A stretch of DNA of 64,000 bases from QHXW01 sp963752965 (GCA_963752965.1 CAVWAJ010000010.1:372001-436000); one strand, 5' to 3'; shown: positions 16,629 through 26,271, counted from the first letter of the stretch. Notes: a model not told the origin generated them from the sequence alone. Made by a program: numbers and translations.

Positions 16629-17426
16629 CTAATCCAGCCTCCGTGCATCGGAAGAATCAGGGGCGCCGCGATCCGTGGAGACTTGGCGAATCCGAAGTTC
16701 GAGGCGCATCAACTCGCCCGTGGCCTCCCGCCAATACCGGCGAAGGCTCCAACCCGCGGCGCGAAACACCCTCCGGTGCTGCTGCCATAGCAGCCATGCC
16801 GTGCCGCGGAAGAGGATCGTATGACCGAGCCCACGAATCATGCGCGCCTTCTTGCCCAGCGGGTGGCGAATCAGACCGAGCGTAAGGGCTTGGAAACGCA
16901 GGTGGGCGGCTTCCTCGCAAAGAATGCGTTCACAGATCGCCCGGAGCAGCCGCGAATGCGTTGCATCACGAAGCGCCTGATAGAAGGGGATCGCGAGAAC
17001 TTCCGCCGTAACCAGGACTGTGGCGCAGAGTTCCAGGCCGGCCAGCTTGCGCAGCCGCCGAAACACCGCGTCGAGCCAGTGGTTCGTTAGCCGGGGAATT
17101 CGCTCGCGGTCGAGAAAGCGTCCGAGCATGGCGCTGTGCTCCTGCTCCTCCGCAATGAAGAGCTGCAGCGCTTGCTGAAACGAAGAGTCTGTGGCGAGGA
17201 CCGGATGCGATGCCGCTCTGCGCATGAGACCCCGGCCGCGCGCCCATTCGCCCAACTGGAACTGCTGGATAGAGCGGCCGGCCAGCCGGCGCTCGGCGGC
17301 GCTGAGCCGGTCGCTCTCGCCCCATGGGAATGCGTGTACGGTTGCCCGCTGTTCGAGAAAATGGCGATGCCAAGCCTCATAGGGAGAAGCCGCCGGAGCC
17401 GTTGTCATTGAGGGAGTGCAAATCAT
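16629..17426 (-). CDS. Ferritin-like di-iron superfamily protein
   Basis: 265 residues, mostly helical. Two ExxH helices are visible: EEQEHSAMLGRFL near residue 93 and CEEAAHLRFQ near 171, with additional acidic helix residues (FQLGEWARGRG near 58 and VTAEVLAIPFY near 142). These four helices could supply a carboxylate-bridged di-iron site. The reaction is unknown; relatives include rubrerythrin-like and oxygenase-like proteins. The basic, Arg/Trp-rich C-terminal third is outside the core. The ATG at 17426 is taken as start, though the ATG at 17408 is equally possible since neither has a clear ribosome site. It follows the NfrB-like gene by 73 bases. Confidence 0.65.
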   Translation of the reverse strand: MICTPSMTTAPAASPYEAWHRHFLEQRATVHAFPWGESDRLSAAERRLAGRSIQQFQLGEWARGRGLMRRAASHPVLATDSSFQQALQLFIAEEQEHSAMLGRFLDRERIPRLTNHWLDAVFRRLRKLAGLELCATVLVTAEVLAIPFYQALRDATHSRLLRAICERILCEEAAHLRFQALTLGLIRHPLGKKARMIRGLGHTILFRGTAWLLWQQHRRVFRAAGWSLRRYWREATGELMRLELRIRQVSTDRGAPDSSDARRLD

Positions 17427-17499
17427 GGCCCAATTTTAAAGTACTTTTCATCGTAAAGTCAATACCATTTCCGTCGCGGCCTGCTTGGCTCCAGGGCTT

Positions 17500-19379
17500 C
17501 TATTGCGGCAGGTATTCGTGGGCCAGTTCTTCGAACTCGGAGGGGGTGACCAGGTGAAAGCGGATCTCGAGCGAAGAAAACTTCCGTAGCTCGTCGTGCA
17601 TCTGGTGCGACGGCAGCTCGGAGCCGGCAACGAATAGATGGCCCGCCGCGACCTTGTAAGGCAGCACGCGCCAGCGCTTGGCCACTTCTGCCGGCAGGGA
17701 GCGGGTCACCGGCCGGGAAATGATTCCCGGCTCGGGCTTTCCGAAAGGAACGTTCTGCTGCAAGCTGAGAGCCTCGTACACATCACTTTCGGTCACCTTG
17801 CCCTGCTCGATGAGGTAATCTCCGAGCTTGGTACCAGCGGGTTTGGTGGCCAGTGCTGATTCGAGTTCCTGCGGATCGAGGTACTGGCACCACACCAGCA
17901 CTTCGCCCAGCTTCTGCTTGTTCTCCACCAGTGCGGCCCGGCTGGGATAGGCGTGCTCGGTCTTGAGCCACACGAGTGACTGGCCGCGGGACACCGCCGA
18001 AAAATAGCGGTAGTACGCCATCACCGTGGCGAAACAGTTGATCCAGTTCCCCCAAATCGCACGCACCGGAACGGCGAGCGCGAAGATCCATCCGTAGATG
18101 CGCGCGCTGCAAAACGCCCGGATTACCATGTGGAACAACTGCAATCCCAGCGTGCCGAAAAACACAAAACGCAGCAGCGGATTCTGCGCCGCGTGCGCCA
18201 GCCCCCAGGCCGCGCCCGTCTGCCTGCTCCAAAACCACGTCAACGCGCCGTAGAGAAACAAAACGTTCGAGAGCGGCGCCGCCAGGTTCCCCACCAGCCC
18301 CTTGCGGTCTCGCCAGAACCAGTAAAGCTGCGTCGCTGTGTCCCGCCAGCCGTGCCTCTGCCAGGACTGTAGCGAGATGCCCGTGATCCACCGCGTCCGC
18401 TGCCGCACCGCTGCCTTGAACTTGCGTGGAAAATATTCGCGCGTGGCAACGAAACTGCGCTCGGTCTGGTAAACCGGCACAAAGAACTGGGGACAGCCCA
18501 GCCGGTGCATGCGAAATCCGTTTTCGTAGTCTTCGGTCAGGCAAACCGGTTCAAAAATGCGGTTGGAGTGCGCGGCCGCGAGCTTCTCCAGTGCTTCGCG
18601 TTTGAAGCCCGTCCCCACGCCGCAGGAGGGAATGAAGCCGCCGAGCACCTGCCGCGCGCGCAGGTCCTTCATCTGGAACTCCGCGAATTCGTCGCAATAC
18701 ACGCCATGCGTCAACTCCAGTGCCGGTGTGGGTAGCGCCAGCACGGGAATCTGCACCATGTCGTAAAGCTCCGCGAAATAGTTGATCCAGCGCAGCGAGT
18801 CGGGATGGATAATATCCTCGGCGTCATGCGTCATGATGATGTCGAAGTGCACACCCTTCTCTTCCTCCATCAGGAGCATGCGCTGGTAGATCCAATTGAG
18901 ATTATCGGCCTTCGAGGTGGGACCGTCGTGCGGGGCGACGGCCATGTGGACATTCTTGACCTGTTTCTTGGCTTCGCGGATTGCGCAAGCGTCGGGGCAT
19001 CGTTGGGGTAGGCGCCGATAAATATGTCCCAATTGCGGTAGCGGTTGGCGGTGATATTGTGCTCCACCATCTTCTGGATAACGCGGTGTTCTTTCCATAA
19101 CGGCACGAAAACCGCTATCCGCTTTTGTGGGACCGCGTCGAGTTCCGATTCGGAGGGTCGGTGAAACTGCGCGCGCCGGAAGAACCGTCCCGCCACCCAT
19201 GACCACGCGCACGCAATATCGAGCACCAGATCATCCAGCCCGTTGAAAAGCACCCAGCAGGCCAGCGGGACGAGGCACACCGCTACCCACCGGTCGGTAT
19301 GGGAGATCAGCAGACGGAGATATTGCAAAAGTCCTAGTGGGCCTAGCGATATCAAAATCTCAGCCGGGCCCCGTCTCAA
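17500..19379 (-). pseudogene. NfrB-like membrane glycosyltransferase with MshEN domain, frameshifted
   Basis: The gene is split between two frames. The upstream part, from a TTG at 19379 to about 18985, has a hydrophobic N-terminus and the GT2 start RIAVFVPLWKEHRVIQKMVE and YPNDAPT. The downstream part continues with AIREAKKQV, APHDGPTSKADNLNW, a THDAEDIIHP metal motif, GTGFKREAL, a TEDYENGFR acceptor motif, QRTRWITGI, several membrane helices and a C-terminal GspE-N/MshEN domain (KLGEVLVWCQYLDPQELESAL onward). Adding one base near 18982-18990 (GCGCA to GCGGCA) restores one chain of about 625 residues. E. coli NfrB is a c-di-GMP-controlled polysaccharide synthase. No slippery heptamer is seen, so this is a real mutation or a sequence error. 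Confidence 0.8.
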
Positions 19380-19395
19380 ACGTGCCCTTGCTCAT

Positions 19396-19424
19396 TTGAC
19401 AAGTCTTGCAGGCGTTCATATGAT
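19396..19424 (+). promoter_or_regulatory. Near-consensus sigma70 promoter for the Gld-type ABC operon
   Basis: TTGACA (19396-19401), exactly 17 bases, then TATGAT (19419-19424), one mismatch from consensus in total. Transcription would begin near 19431, leaving about 90 bases before the ABC ATPase start at 19520. The NfrB-like gene diverges on the other strand. Confidence 0.75.
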
Positions 19425-19519
19425 GAGAACTCTAAGGTTATTTCCGCGACCGTCGCCTAAATCGGGCATCTCCCGGTGTCTCTTGGGCAAGGTCCGCTGT
19501 TTATCGGTCGTGACTCACT

Positions 19520-20527
19520 ATGATTAAAGTCGAAGGTTTGACGAAGCGATACGCTCGTACCGTCGCCGTCGATGACATCTCTTTCGAGGTGGAAAAGGGC
19601 CAGATTGTTGGTTTTCTGGGTCCTAACGGAGCGGGGAAGACCACTACCATGCGGGTCCTTACCTGCTTCCTGCCGCCTACCGCGGGTACAGCCAACGTGG
19701 CTGGTTTCGATGTTCTGGAACAACCCCTTGAAGTGAAGAGGCGCATCGGCTATCTCCCAGAAACCCCGCCCCTTTATCCCGACATGGAGGTCGTCGAGTA
19801 CCTGACCTTCGTGGGCCGGCTGAAGGGTCTGGCCAACTCCGACGTGCCCAAGCGCGTCAGCGAAGTGTGTGACCGCTGCGCGATTGGCGACGTCAAGGCC
19901 AAGATCATTGGCAAACTCTCCAAGGGCTACCGGCAGCGCGTGGGTTTGGCGCAGGCCATCCTGCATAATCCCGATGTTCTGGTCCTCGACGAGCCGACCT
20001 CGGGCCTCGATCCCAAGCAAATCATCGAAACCCGGGAACTCATCCGCAGTCTCGGCGGCGACCACACCATCATCTTGAGCACCCATATTCTCTCGGAAGT
20101 CGAGCATTCTTGCGAGCGCGTCATCATCATTAACCAGGGCCGCCTGGTCGCGCAGGACACCGTGACCAACCTGACTAACCGTCTGCGCGGCTCCGAATCC
20201 GTGGCCGTCGAGATTGCCGCCGCCACGGGCGATCTGAACCAGGCCGAGGTGCGGCAGCGCCTGGAACAAGTGGCTGGCGTGAGCCGCGTGGTACTGAAAG
20301 ACACCAAAGATAAGCGCTGCTCGTTCGAAGTGGAAAGCTTGCAAGGCCGCTCGATTCGCGCGGAGGTAGCCCGGGCCGTCGTGACCGCGGGCTGGGACCT
20401 CCACGAGCTCCGCCCTGTGGGCTTCAGCCTGGAGGACATCTTCCTCCAATTGACCGCCTCCGAAAAGGCGGCAACGAAGGTGGAGGAAAAGAAGGAAGAC
20501 GAGAAGCCAGCGGAGGCCAAGGTTTAG
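19520..20527 (+). CDS. ABC transporter ATP-binding protein (GldA-like)
   Basis: 335 residues. Walker A GPNGAGKTTT (35-44), the Q-loop region GYLPETPPLYPDM, signature LSKGYRQRVGLAQA, Walker B VLVLDEPTSGLDP and the switch His in ILSTHILSEVEH are all intact. The C-terminal 100 residues form the extension typical of ABC-2 export ATPases (GldA/NatA/CcmA-like), ending in a Lys/Glu-rich tail. It powers the membrane protein encoded 2 bases downstream. With the GldG-like and DUF4340 proteins it forms a four-gene export operon. The substrate is unknown; gliding itself should not be assumed. Confidence 0.93.
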   Translation: MIKVEGLTKRYARTVAVDDISFEVEKGQIVGFLGPNGAGKTTTMRVLTCFLPPTAGTANVAGFDVLEQPLEVKRRIGYLPETPPLYPDMEVVEYLTFVGRLKGLANSDVPKRVSEVCDRCAIGDVKAKIIGKLSKGYRQRVGLAQAILHNPDVLVLDEPTSGLDPKQIIETRELIRSLGGDHTIILSTHILSEVEHSCERVIIINQGRLVAQDTVTNLTNRLRGSESVAVEIAAATGDLNQAEVRQRLEQVAGVSRVVLKDTKDKRCSFEVESLQGRSIRAEVARAVVTAGWDLHELRPVGFSLEDIFLQLTASEKAATKVEEKKEDEKPAEAKV

Positions 20528-20529
20528 CG

Positions 20530-21297
20530 ATGAGAAATGTCCTAGTCATCTTCAAGAAAGAGCTGAAGAGTTACTTCGCTTCCCCTATCGCCTATTTACT
20601 GCTCGCAATCTTCGCGGTCATCTTTGGATTCTTCTTCTATAGCGCGACCCGGTTCTTCGTTTTGCAGGGAATGCAGATGCAAATGATGGGGCGCGGTATG
20701 CCTATGGATGTCAACGAATACGTCATCCGCCCCTTGCTCACTAACGCCAGCGTGATCGGCCTGTTTCTGATTCCCATGATCACGATGCGCCTGTATGCCG
20801 AGGAAAAGCGCTCGGGCACGATTGAGCTGCTTATGACCTCGCCCGTGCGCGACATCGAAATCGTACTCGGCAAGTGGCTCTCGGCTCTGGTGCTTTACAT
20901 CTCGATCCTGGGGATTTCCGGAATTAACCTCGCGATCCTGTTTACTTTCGGACGTCCGGACTGGAAGCCGATCCTGGTTGGATATCTCGGATTGATCCTG
21001 CAAGGTGGATGCCTGCTTGCCATCGGTACCTTCATTTCCACCATGACGAAGAATCAGATCATCGCCGGTGGCGCTACATTTGCCGTCTGCCTGATGCTAT
21101 GGGTGCTCGATTGGGTGAGCGCTTACGATCAATCAGCCTGGGCAAAGGTTATTTCGTATCTATCCGTGGTCACACACTTCGAGCCTTTTTCTAAGGGAGT
21201 GATCGACTCCAAGGACGTGATTTTTTATCTTTCGATGATTTTCTTCGGCCTGTTTCTGACCACGCGGTCCGTAGAATCCCTGCGGTGGAGGGCGTAA
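20530..21297 (+). CDS. ABC-2 type membrane permease (GldF-like)
   Basis: 255 residues with about six membrane segments: SPIAYLLLAIFAVIFGFFFY (17-36), ASVIGLFLIPMITMRLYAEE, LVLYISILGISGINLAILFTF, ILVGYLGLILQGGCLLAIG, a GGATFAVCLMLWVLDWV helix and a last YLSMIFFGLFLT helix. The AEEKRSGTIELLMTSPV loop is the classic ABC-2 motif. The start is 2 bases after the ATPase stop. The next gene begins immediately at its stop codon, so translation is coupled. Confidence 0.92.
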   Translation: MRNVLVIFKKELKSYFASPIAYLLLAIFAVIFGFFFYSATRFFVLQGMQMQMMGRGMPMDVNEYVIRPLLTNASVIGLFLIPMITMRLYAEEKRSGTIELLMTSPVRDIEIVLGKWLSALVLYISILGISGINLAILFTFGRPDWKPILVGYLGLILQGGCLLAIGTFISTMTKNQIIAGGATFAVCLMLWVLDWVSAYDQSAWAKVISYLSVVTHFEPFSKGVIDSKDVIFYLSMIFFGLFLTTRSVESLRWRA

Positions 21298-22758
21298 ATG
21301 AACTCCGAGTGGCTCAAGGCAAGACAAACCCGCTACGGCGCTTACCTGTTCACTTATCTCGTCGTAATCATTGCTGTCCTGGGTGGCACTAACTGGCTCG
21401 CGAACAGGCACAACAAATCCTTCGATTCCACATCGAACAAACGTTTCAGCCTTTCCGATCAAACCGCAAAGGTCGTCAAGGGTTTGAGCCGTGATGTTAC
21501 TGTCACTTACTTTGATAAGACGACGGAATTCGGGCGCGCGCGCGACCTGCTGGATCGGTACAACAACCTTTCGGGCAAGCTGCATATCGAATACGTCGAC
21601 CCGGATAAGAAGCCCCAGCTAGCAAAAGCCGCGGGTGTCCGGACTTATGGCACCATCTTTGTAGACAGTGGCGTGCGCAAAGAAGAAGCCAAGAGTCTTA
21701 CAGAAGAAGACATTACTGGCGCCTTGATTCGCTCGCTCAAGAGTGGCGAACGCAATGTTTGCTTCGTGAGCGGCAGCGGCGAGCATAGCCTGGAAGATAG
21801 CGGCCGCAGCGGCTACTCCTCGTTGAAGGCTGCGCTGGAAAAGAATAACTACAAGACACGAACCGTCTCTTTACTGGAAGTTGGAGCCGGCGCCGCTACC
21901 ACGCCGCAAGCAGTCAAACTGGGACAGCCGGCGGCTCCGCCCGGTGCCAATGCGCCAAAACCCTCGGTTCCCGCCGACTGCACGGTCCTGGTCGTCGCCG
22001 GTCCAAAATACGACTATACCGGGCCGGAGGTCGATGCAATTAAGTCTTACGTGGAAGGCGGTGGACGCGCTCTGTTTATGATCGACCCGCCTCTCAAACT
22101 AGGCCACGATGACTACTCCGGCAGTCCAGCCCTCAGCGCCGTGATTGACAGTTGGGGGGTCACGCTGAATAAGGATCTCGCCCTGGATACTAGCGGCGTG
22201 GGCCAGATTTTTGGGTTAGGTCCTGAAGTTCCGTTGGTAACAACCTACGAGTCGCAGCCAATTGTGCGTGACCTCAAGGAAGTCGCGACGGCATTTCCAC
22301 TGGCGCGCACCGTGGATGTCAAATCTTCCGACAAAGGTACTGCTGAGAAGCTACTCTCCACATCGAGCAATAGCTACGCGACGACGCAGATTAACTCCGC
22401 TGAGATCCGCATTGACCCGAAAAAAGATAAGAAGGGCCCACTTGCTCTTGCGGCGGCCGGCACGTATAGGAATCCGACTGGTGATAAAAGTAAGGAGGGT
22501 CGCTTTGTTGTTGTCGGAAGCTCCAACTGGACCACTAATAACATTCTGGCCTTCAACGGCAACCGGGACCTGTTTCTGAACATGATGAACTGGCTCAGTT
22601 CCGACGAAGACCTCATTTCGATTCGTCCCAAGGATCCGGAAGACCGGCGGCTCAATATTAGCGGCCGCCAGATGTCGGCTCTGTTCTACTCCAGCATGGT
22701 GTTTCTTCCTTTGATCGTGATTCTGTCCGGGTTCGCCGTTTGGTGGCGTAGGAGATAA
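21298..22758 (+). CDS. GldG-family ABC auxiliary protein
   Basis: 486 residues. An N-terminal membrane helix (YLFTYLVVIIAVLGGTNWLA, 17-36) leads into the GldG/ABC-type uncharacterised extracytoplasmic domain: KRFSLSDQTAKVVKGLSRDVTV, YVDPDKKPQLAKAAGV, FVSGSGEHSLEDSGRSGYS, and VDAIKSYVEGGGRALFMIDPP. The chain ends with a second helix (SSMVFLPLIVILSGFAVWW) and a basic tail. A Pro/Ala linker (GAGAATTPQAV onward, about 200-225) is probably flexible. Members act with the ATPase and permease of GldFGA-like exporters. Confidence 0.9.
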   Translation: MNSEWLKARQTRYGAYLFTYLVVIIAVLGGTNWLANRHNKSFDSTSNKRFSLSDQTAKVVKGLSRDVTVTYFDKTTEFGRARDLLDRYNNLSGKLHIEYVDPDKKPQLAKAAGVRTYGTIFVDSGVRKEEAKSLTEEDITGALIRSLKSGERNVCFVSGSGEHSLEDSGRSGYSSLKAALEKNNYKTRTVSLLEVGAGAATTPQAVKLGQPAAPPGANAPKPSVPADCTVLVVAGPKYDYTGPEVDAIKSYVEGGGRALFMIDPPLKLGHDDYSGSPALSAVIDSWGVTLNKDLALDTSGVGQIFGLGPEVPLVTTYESQPIVRDLKEVATAFPLARTVDVKSSDKGTAEKLLSTSSNSYATTQINSAEIRIDPKKDKKGPLALAAAGTYRNPTGDKSKEGRFVVVGSSNWTTNNILAFNGNRDLFLNMMNWLSSDEDLISIRPKDPEDRRLNISGRQMSALFYSSMVFLPLIVILSGFAVWWRRR

Positions 22759-22762
22759 CCAG

Positions 22763-24097
22763 ATGAAGTTCCGAGGCCTCCTTGCCGCTGTGATCGTGCT
22801 GGCGGCTCTCGGCGGTGCCGCCTGGTGGTCGGAGAAGAAAGAAAAAGCCGACGCAGCTAAGCCAGCCGCTGACACGACTCCGAAGATCCTTACCGTTCCC
22901 GAAGACCAGTTCCAACAGATCGACTTAGTAAAGAAGGCCGGCGACACCACCGAGTTGAGCAAGGCCGATGGGAAGTGGAAGATCGTTCAGCCCAAGCCCC
23001 TCGCCGCTGATTCGGATGCGGTCAAGTCGCTGGTAACTTCACTTTCTTCGGTCGCTTCCGACCGCTTGATCGATGAGAAGCCCACTGACCTCTCTTCGTA
23101 CGGGCTCACTACTCCCAGCGAAGAGGTCAAGATCAAGCGCAAAGACGGCAAGGTGCAAACGCTGCTGATCGGCGATGATACTCCTACCGGTGCGGGAACC
23201 TTCGCCAAGCTGGAAGGCGACCCGCGTGTGTTTACCATTGCCACTTACGTCAAGTCCGGGCTTGATAAGACGTCCAAAGACCTGCGCGACCGGCGCCTGC
23301 TGACCTTCAACTCCGATAAGTTGACTCGAGTCGATCTCACCGCGAAGGGCCAGGCGCTCGAATTCGGCAAGAACAATCAGAACGAATGGCAGATTCTGAA
23401 GCCAAGGCCCCTTCGTGCGGATGGCCTGCAAGTGGACGAGTTGGTCCGCAAGCTGAGGGACGTCAAGATGGATCTTTCCGGAACCGACGCGGACGCCAAG
23501 AAGGCCGTGGCCGGTTTCTCGACGGGCACTCGTGTCGCGCTCGCCACCGTCACCGACGCGAATGGCAACCAGGAAATCGAAGTCCGGAAAGACAAAGACA
23601 AGAACTACTACGCCAAGAGCTCTGCCGTCGAAGGCATATATAAAGTGATCAGTGACTTCGGGGAAGGACTCGATAAAGGCCTGGATGACTTCCGAAATAA
23701 GAAACTGTTTGACTTCAGTTGGAACGATCCCACTAAGTTAGAGATCCGGAATGGAGCTGCGCAGGTTACTTATCAAAAGAGCGGCGATAAGTGGATGTCC
23801 GGCTCGAAACAGATGGATGCACCCAGCATCCAGGCCGTGGTTGACAAGCTGCGTGACCTTACTTCCACAAAGCTTTCCGATTCCGGCAACGGCACCGCCA
23901 TCTTGGAAGCTACTGTTACATCGAACGATGGCAAGCGAGTGGAGAAAGTCTCTATCTGGAAGCAGGCGGACAAATACTACGCCAAGCGCGAGGGCGAACC
24001 CACCGTGTACGAGCTGGACGCGAAAGCCGTCGAGGACTTGCAAAAGTCTGCCGGCGAGGTCAAAGAATTCCAGCCCCCGAAAAGTGGTAAAAAGTAA
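22763..24097 (+). CDS. DUF4340 domain-containing protein of the Gld-type operon
   Basis: 444 residues with an N-terminal membrane segment (LLAAVIVLAALGGAAWW) followed by a charged, periplasmic beta-rich domain. Two repeats of the DUF4340 pattern are visible: DLVKKAGDTTELSKADGKWKI with LSSYGLTTPSEEVKIKRKDGK, then GQALEFGKNNQNEWQILKP later, and a third weaker SWNDPTKLEIRNG unit. DUF4340 genes regularly follow GldG-like genes; the role is not established but linkage suggests an accessory subunit of the exporter. It starts four bases after the GldG stop. Confidence 0.85.
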   Translation: MKFRGLLAAVIVLAALGGAAWWSEKKEKADAAKPAADTTPKILTVPEDQFQQIDLVKKAGDTTELSKADGKWKIVQPKPLAADSDAVKSLVTSLSSVASDRLIDEKPTDLSSYGLTTPSEEVKIKRKDGKVQTLLIGDDTPTGAGTFAKLEGDPRVFTIATYVKSGLDKTSKDLRDRRLLTFNSDKLTRVDLTAKGQALEFGKNNQNEWQILKPRPLRADGLQVDELVRKLRDVKMDLSGTDADAKKAVAGFSTGTRVALATVTDANGNQEIEVRKDKDKNYYAKSSAVEGIYKVISDFGEGLDKGLDDFRNKKLFDFSWNDPTKLEIRNGAAQVTYQKSGDKWMSGSKQMDAPSIQAVVDKLRDLTSTKLSDSGNGTAILEATVTSNDGKRVEKVSIWKQADKYYAKREGEPTVYELDAKAVEDLQKSAGEVKEFQPPKSGKK

Positions 24098-24132
24098 GTG
24101 GCACGGAATGCGCAACGTTCTGCGCCACGCCA

Positions 24133-25446
24133 GTGACCGGATTACTTACTGATCTTTACGAACTGACGATGGCCGCCGGCTATTTCGAAGCCGGTAAGGC
24201 CACGCAAAAGGCCACCTTCGAGCTTTCCATCCGCCGGCTGCCGGCACACCGCAATTTCGTTGTTGCCGCCGGCCTCGCGCAGTGCGTCGATTACTTGCTG
24301 AACCTCCGTTTCACTCAGGAAGAAATCGATTATCTGCGTAGCCTGCCGCAGTTCGCCCAGGTTTCTTCCGCGTTCTTCGATTACTTGCACGGCTTTCGTT
24401 TTACCGGTGATCTTTTCGCCGTGGCGGAAGGCACGCCGCTGTTCGCAGGTGAGCCCATGCTCACCATCCGCGCCCCGTTGATCGAAGCACAGGTTCCCGA
24501 AACGTACCTGCTCTCTGCCATCACTTTTCAGTCCCTCATCGCCAGCAAAGCCGCGCGCATGGTGGGCGTGGGCGATGGGCGCGGGATCGTCGAGTTCGGC
24601 ACGCGCCGCGCTCACACGCCTGAAGCCGGCGTTCTCGGCGCGCGTGCGGCTTACATCGGCGGCTGCCTGGGAACCAGCAACGCCCTCACCGGTCTCCGCT
24701 ACGGAATCCCCGTCTTCGGCACCGCGGCGCACTCCTGGGTGCTTTCTTTTTCGAATGAGATGGAATCGTTTCGTCAGTTGCAGAAGCTGCTCGGACCGCA
24801 GACCGTTCAGTTGATCGACACGTACGATACCATCGAGGGCGCTCGCCGCGCCGTAAAACTCGGCCCGCCGCTTTGGGGAGTACGCCTGGATAGCGGTGAC
24901 ATCGTTCCGCTGTCGCGGCAGGTTCGCGCCATTCTCGACGAAGCCGGATTGCGCGACTCCAAGATCATGGTCACCGGTGATCTGGATGAATACCGGATCC
25001 GCGATATCGTATCCGCCGGCGCGCCAGTCGATCTCTTCGGCGTCGGCACCGAACTGGCATCCTCCGCCGACGCGCCGTCCATGGGCACCGTTTACAAGCT
25101 CGTGGAAGTGGATATCTGCGGCATCAAGCGCTTCACTGCCAAGTTCAGTGAAAACAAAACAACGCTGCCGGGGTCAAAACAGATCTTCCGTCTGCCGGAC
25201 CACGACGTCCTTGGCCGCGCCGCCGAATGCTGCGTGGGAGCCGAAGCTCTGCTGCGGCCCGTGATCCTCGGTGGAAATCTGATCGAGCCCCTTCCCGATG
25301 TGGAGTCCGCCCGATCGCGTGCCCTCGCGGCTCTCGGGAAGTTGCCCGCCGAATTGCGAAGTCTCGAAGAGGTGGAGCCCCGTCGCGTCGAATATAGTAA
25401 GGATCTTGCGGCGCTCATCGAGCGCACGCGCCAGAACTTGGCATGA
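24133..25446 (+). CDS. pncB: Nicotinate phosphoribosyltransferase
   Basis: 437 residues from a GTG at 24133. It converts nicotinate, PRPP and ATP to nicotinate mononucleotide in NAD salvage. Recognisable segments: LLTDLYELTMAAGYF at the N-terminus, EFGTRRAHTPEAG and AYIGGCLGTSN, the GTAAHSWVLSF segment with the phosphorylated-type His, GVRLDSGDIVPLS, VTGDLDEYRI and FGVGTELASSADAPS. It overlaps the nicotinamidase gene by four bases (ATGA), so the two steps nicotinamide to nicotinate to NaMN are translated together. Confidence 0.95.
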   Translation: MTGLLTDLYELTMAAGYFEAGKATQKATFELSIRRLPAHRNFVVAAGLAQCVDYLLNLRFTQEEIDYLRSLPQFAQVSSAFFDYLHGFRFTGDLFAVAEGTPLFAGEPMLTIRAPLIEAQVPETYLLSAITFQSLIASKAARMVGVGDGRGIVEFGTRRAHTPEAGVLGARAAYIGGCLGTSNALTGLRYGIPVFGTAAHSWVLSFSNEMESFRQLQKLLGPQTVQLIDTYDTIEGARRAVKLGPPLWGVRLDSGDIVPLSRQVRAILDEAGLRDSKIMVTGDLDEYRIRDIVSAGAPVDLFGVGTELASSADAPSMGTVYKLVEVDICGIKRFTAKFSENKTTLPGSKQIFRLPDHDVLGRAAECCVGAEALLRPVILGGNLIEPLPDVESARSRALAALGKLPAELRSLEEVEPRRVEYSKDLAALIERTRQNLA

Positions 25447-26030
25447 AGCCCGTCTTTTTCGACATCGATACGCAGATCGACTTTCTTTTTCCGGCCGGCA
25501 GTCTCTACGTGCCCGGCGCCGAGCGCCTGATTCCAGCGCTCAGCCGTCTCAATCACTACGCCGCCGCGCACGGTTTTGCTCTCGTTTCCAGCATGGATGC
25601 GCACGCCGAAGACGATCCTGAGTTCCGCCAGTGGCCCGCGCATTGCGTAATCGGCACCACGGGCCAGCTCAAGCCCGCGGAAACTCTCTTAGAGAAACGC
25701 GCCGTCGTCGGTGTCGCCCCGGGTGAGTACCCGGTTGATGGCGCCCAGCAAATATTGTTCGAGAAGAACCAGCTCGACATCACCACCAGCCCCAACTTTC
25801 ATCCTCTATTGTGGCGCATGGAAGCCAGCCGCTATGTCGTCTACGGCGTGGTCACCGAGTACTGCGTGCGTTTTGCCGCCCTCGCCTTGCTAGCAACCGG
25901 CAAGCCCGTCAGCCTCGTCACCAACGCTATCGAAACCCTGTGCGCTGAAGATTCCCAAAAAACGCTCAGCGAATTCACCGCGCGCGGGGGGCGGCTCACC
26001 ACCGTCGCTGAGGTTTGTGCCGGTGTATAA
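25443..26030 (+). CDS. pncA: Nicotinamidase (isochorismatase-like hydrolase)
   Basis: 195 residues. The cysteine hydrolase triad can be read directly: D9 in DIDTQIDF, K108 in FEKNQLD and nucleophile C141 in VTEYCVRFAA. The metal-type motif DAHAEDDPEF follows the second strand. The family deamidates nicotinamide to nicotinate, and fusion-like overlap with pncB makes this assignment much stronger than for a lone isochorismatase-fold protein. Length is usual for bacterial PncA. Confidence 0.9.
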   Translation: MKPVFFDIDTQIDFLFPAGSLYVPGAERLIPALSRLNHYAAAHGFALVSSMDAHAEDDPEFRQWPAHCVIGTTGQLKPAETLLEKRAVVGVAPGEYPVDGAQQILFEKNQLDITTSPNFHPLLWRMEASRYVVYGVVTEYCVRFAALALLATGKPVSLVTNAIETLCAEDSQKTLSEFTARGGRLTTVAEVCAGV

Positions 26031-26076
26031 TGGACGGCGGAGTCTTTTATTCTGCTTCTCCGTGCGGGGGCGGCGT

Positions 26077-26105
26077 TTGACATCCCGAAATTCCTCCGCT
26101 ATATT
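26077..26105 (+). promoter_or_regulatory. Near-consensus sigma70 promoter and long leader of rpsA
   Basis: TTGACA (26077-26082), 17 bases, TATATT (26100-26105). The expected start near 26112 leaves an untranslated leader of about 160 bases before the rpsA ATG at 26272, long enough for S1 autoregulation, which is known in other bacteria. I see no named riboswitch in the gap 26031-26271. Confidence 0.75.
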
Positions 26106-26271
26106 TTCTTAACATACTGATTTTTATTGGTTTGTCGGTGGCGAGACGTAGTGATTTCGGCTGGAACAGTTCCCGCCCGGAGTCTGGGTTTTACCTTCTT
26201 GTTTCTATGACATACCGCGCGATCAGCGTTGTCGCGAACCATTAAGGAATCAGTGGCTCCGGAGATTGGCA

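Noticed and set aside
18975..18995. Programmed -1 frameshift in the NfrB-like gene
   Set aside because: No slippery heptamer and no obvious downstream pseudoknot; a lost base is simpler.
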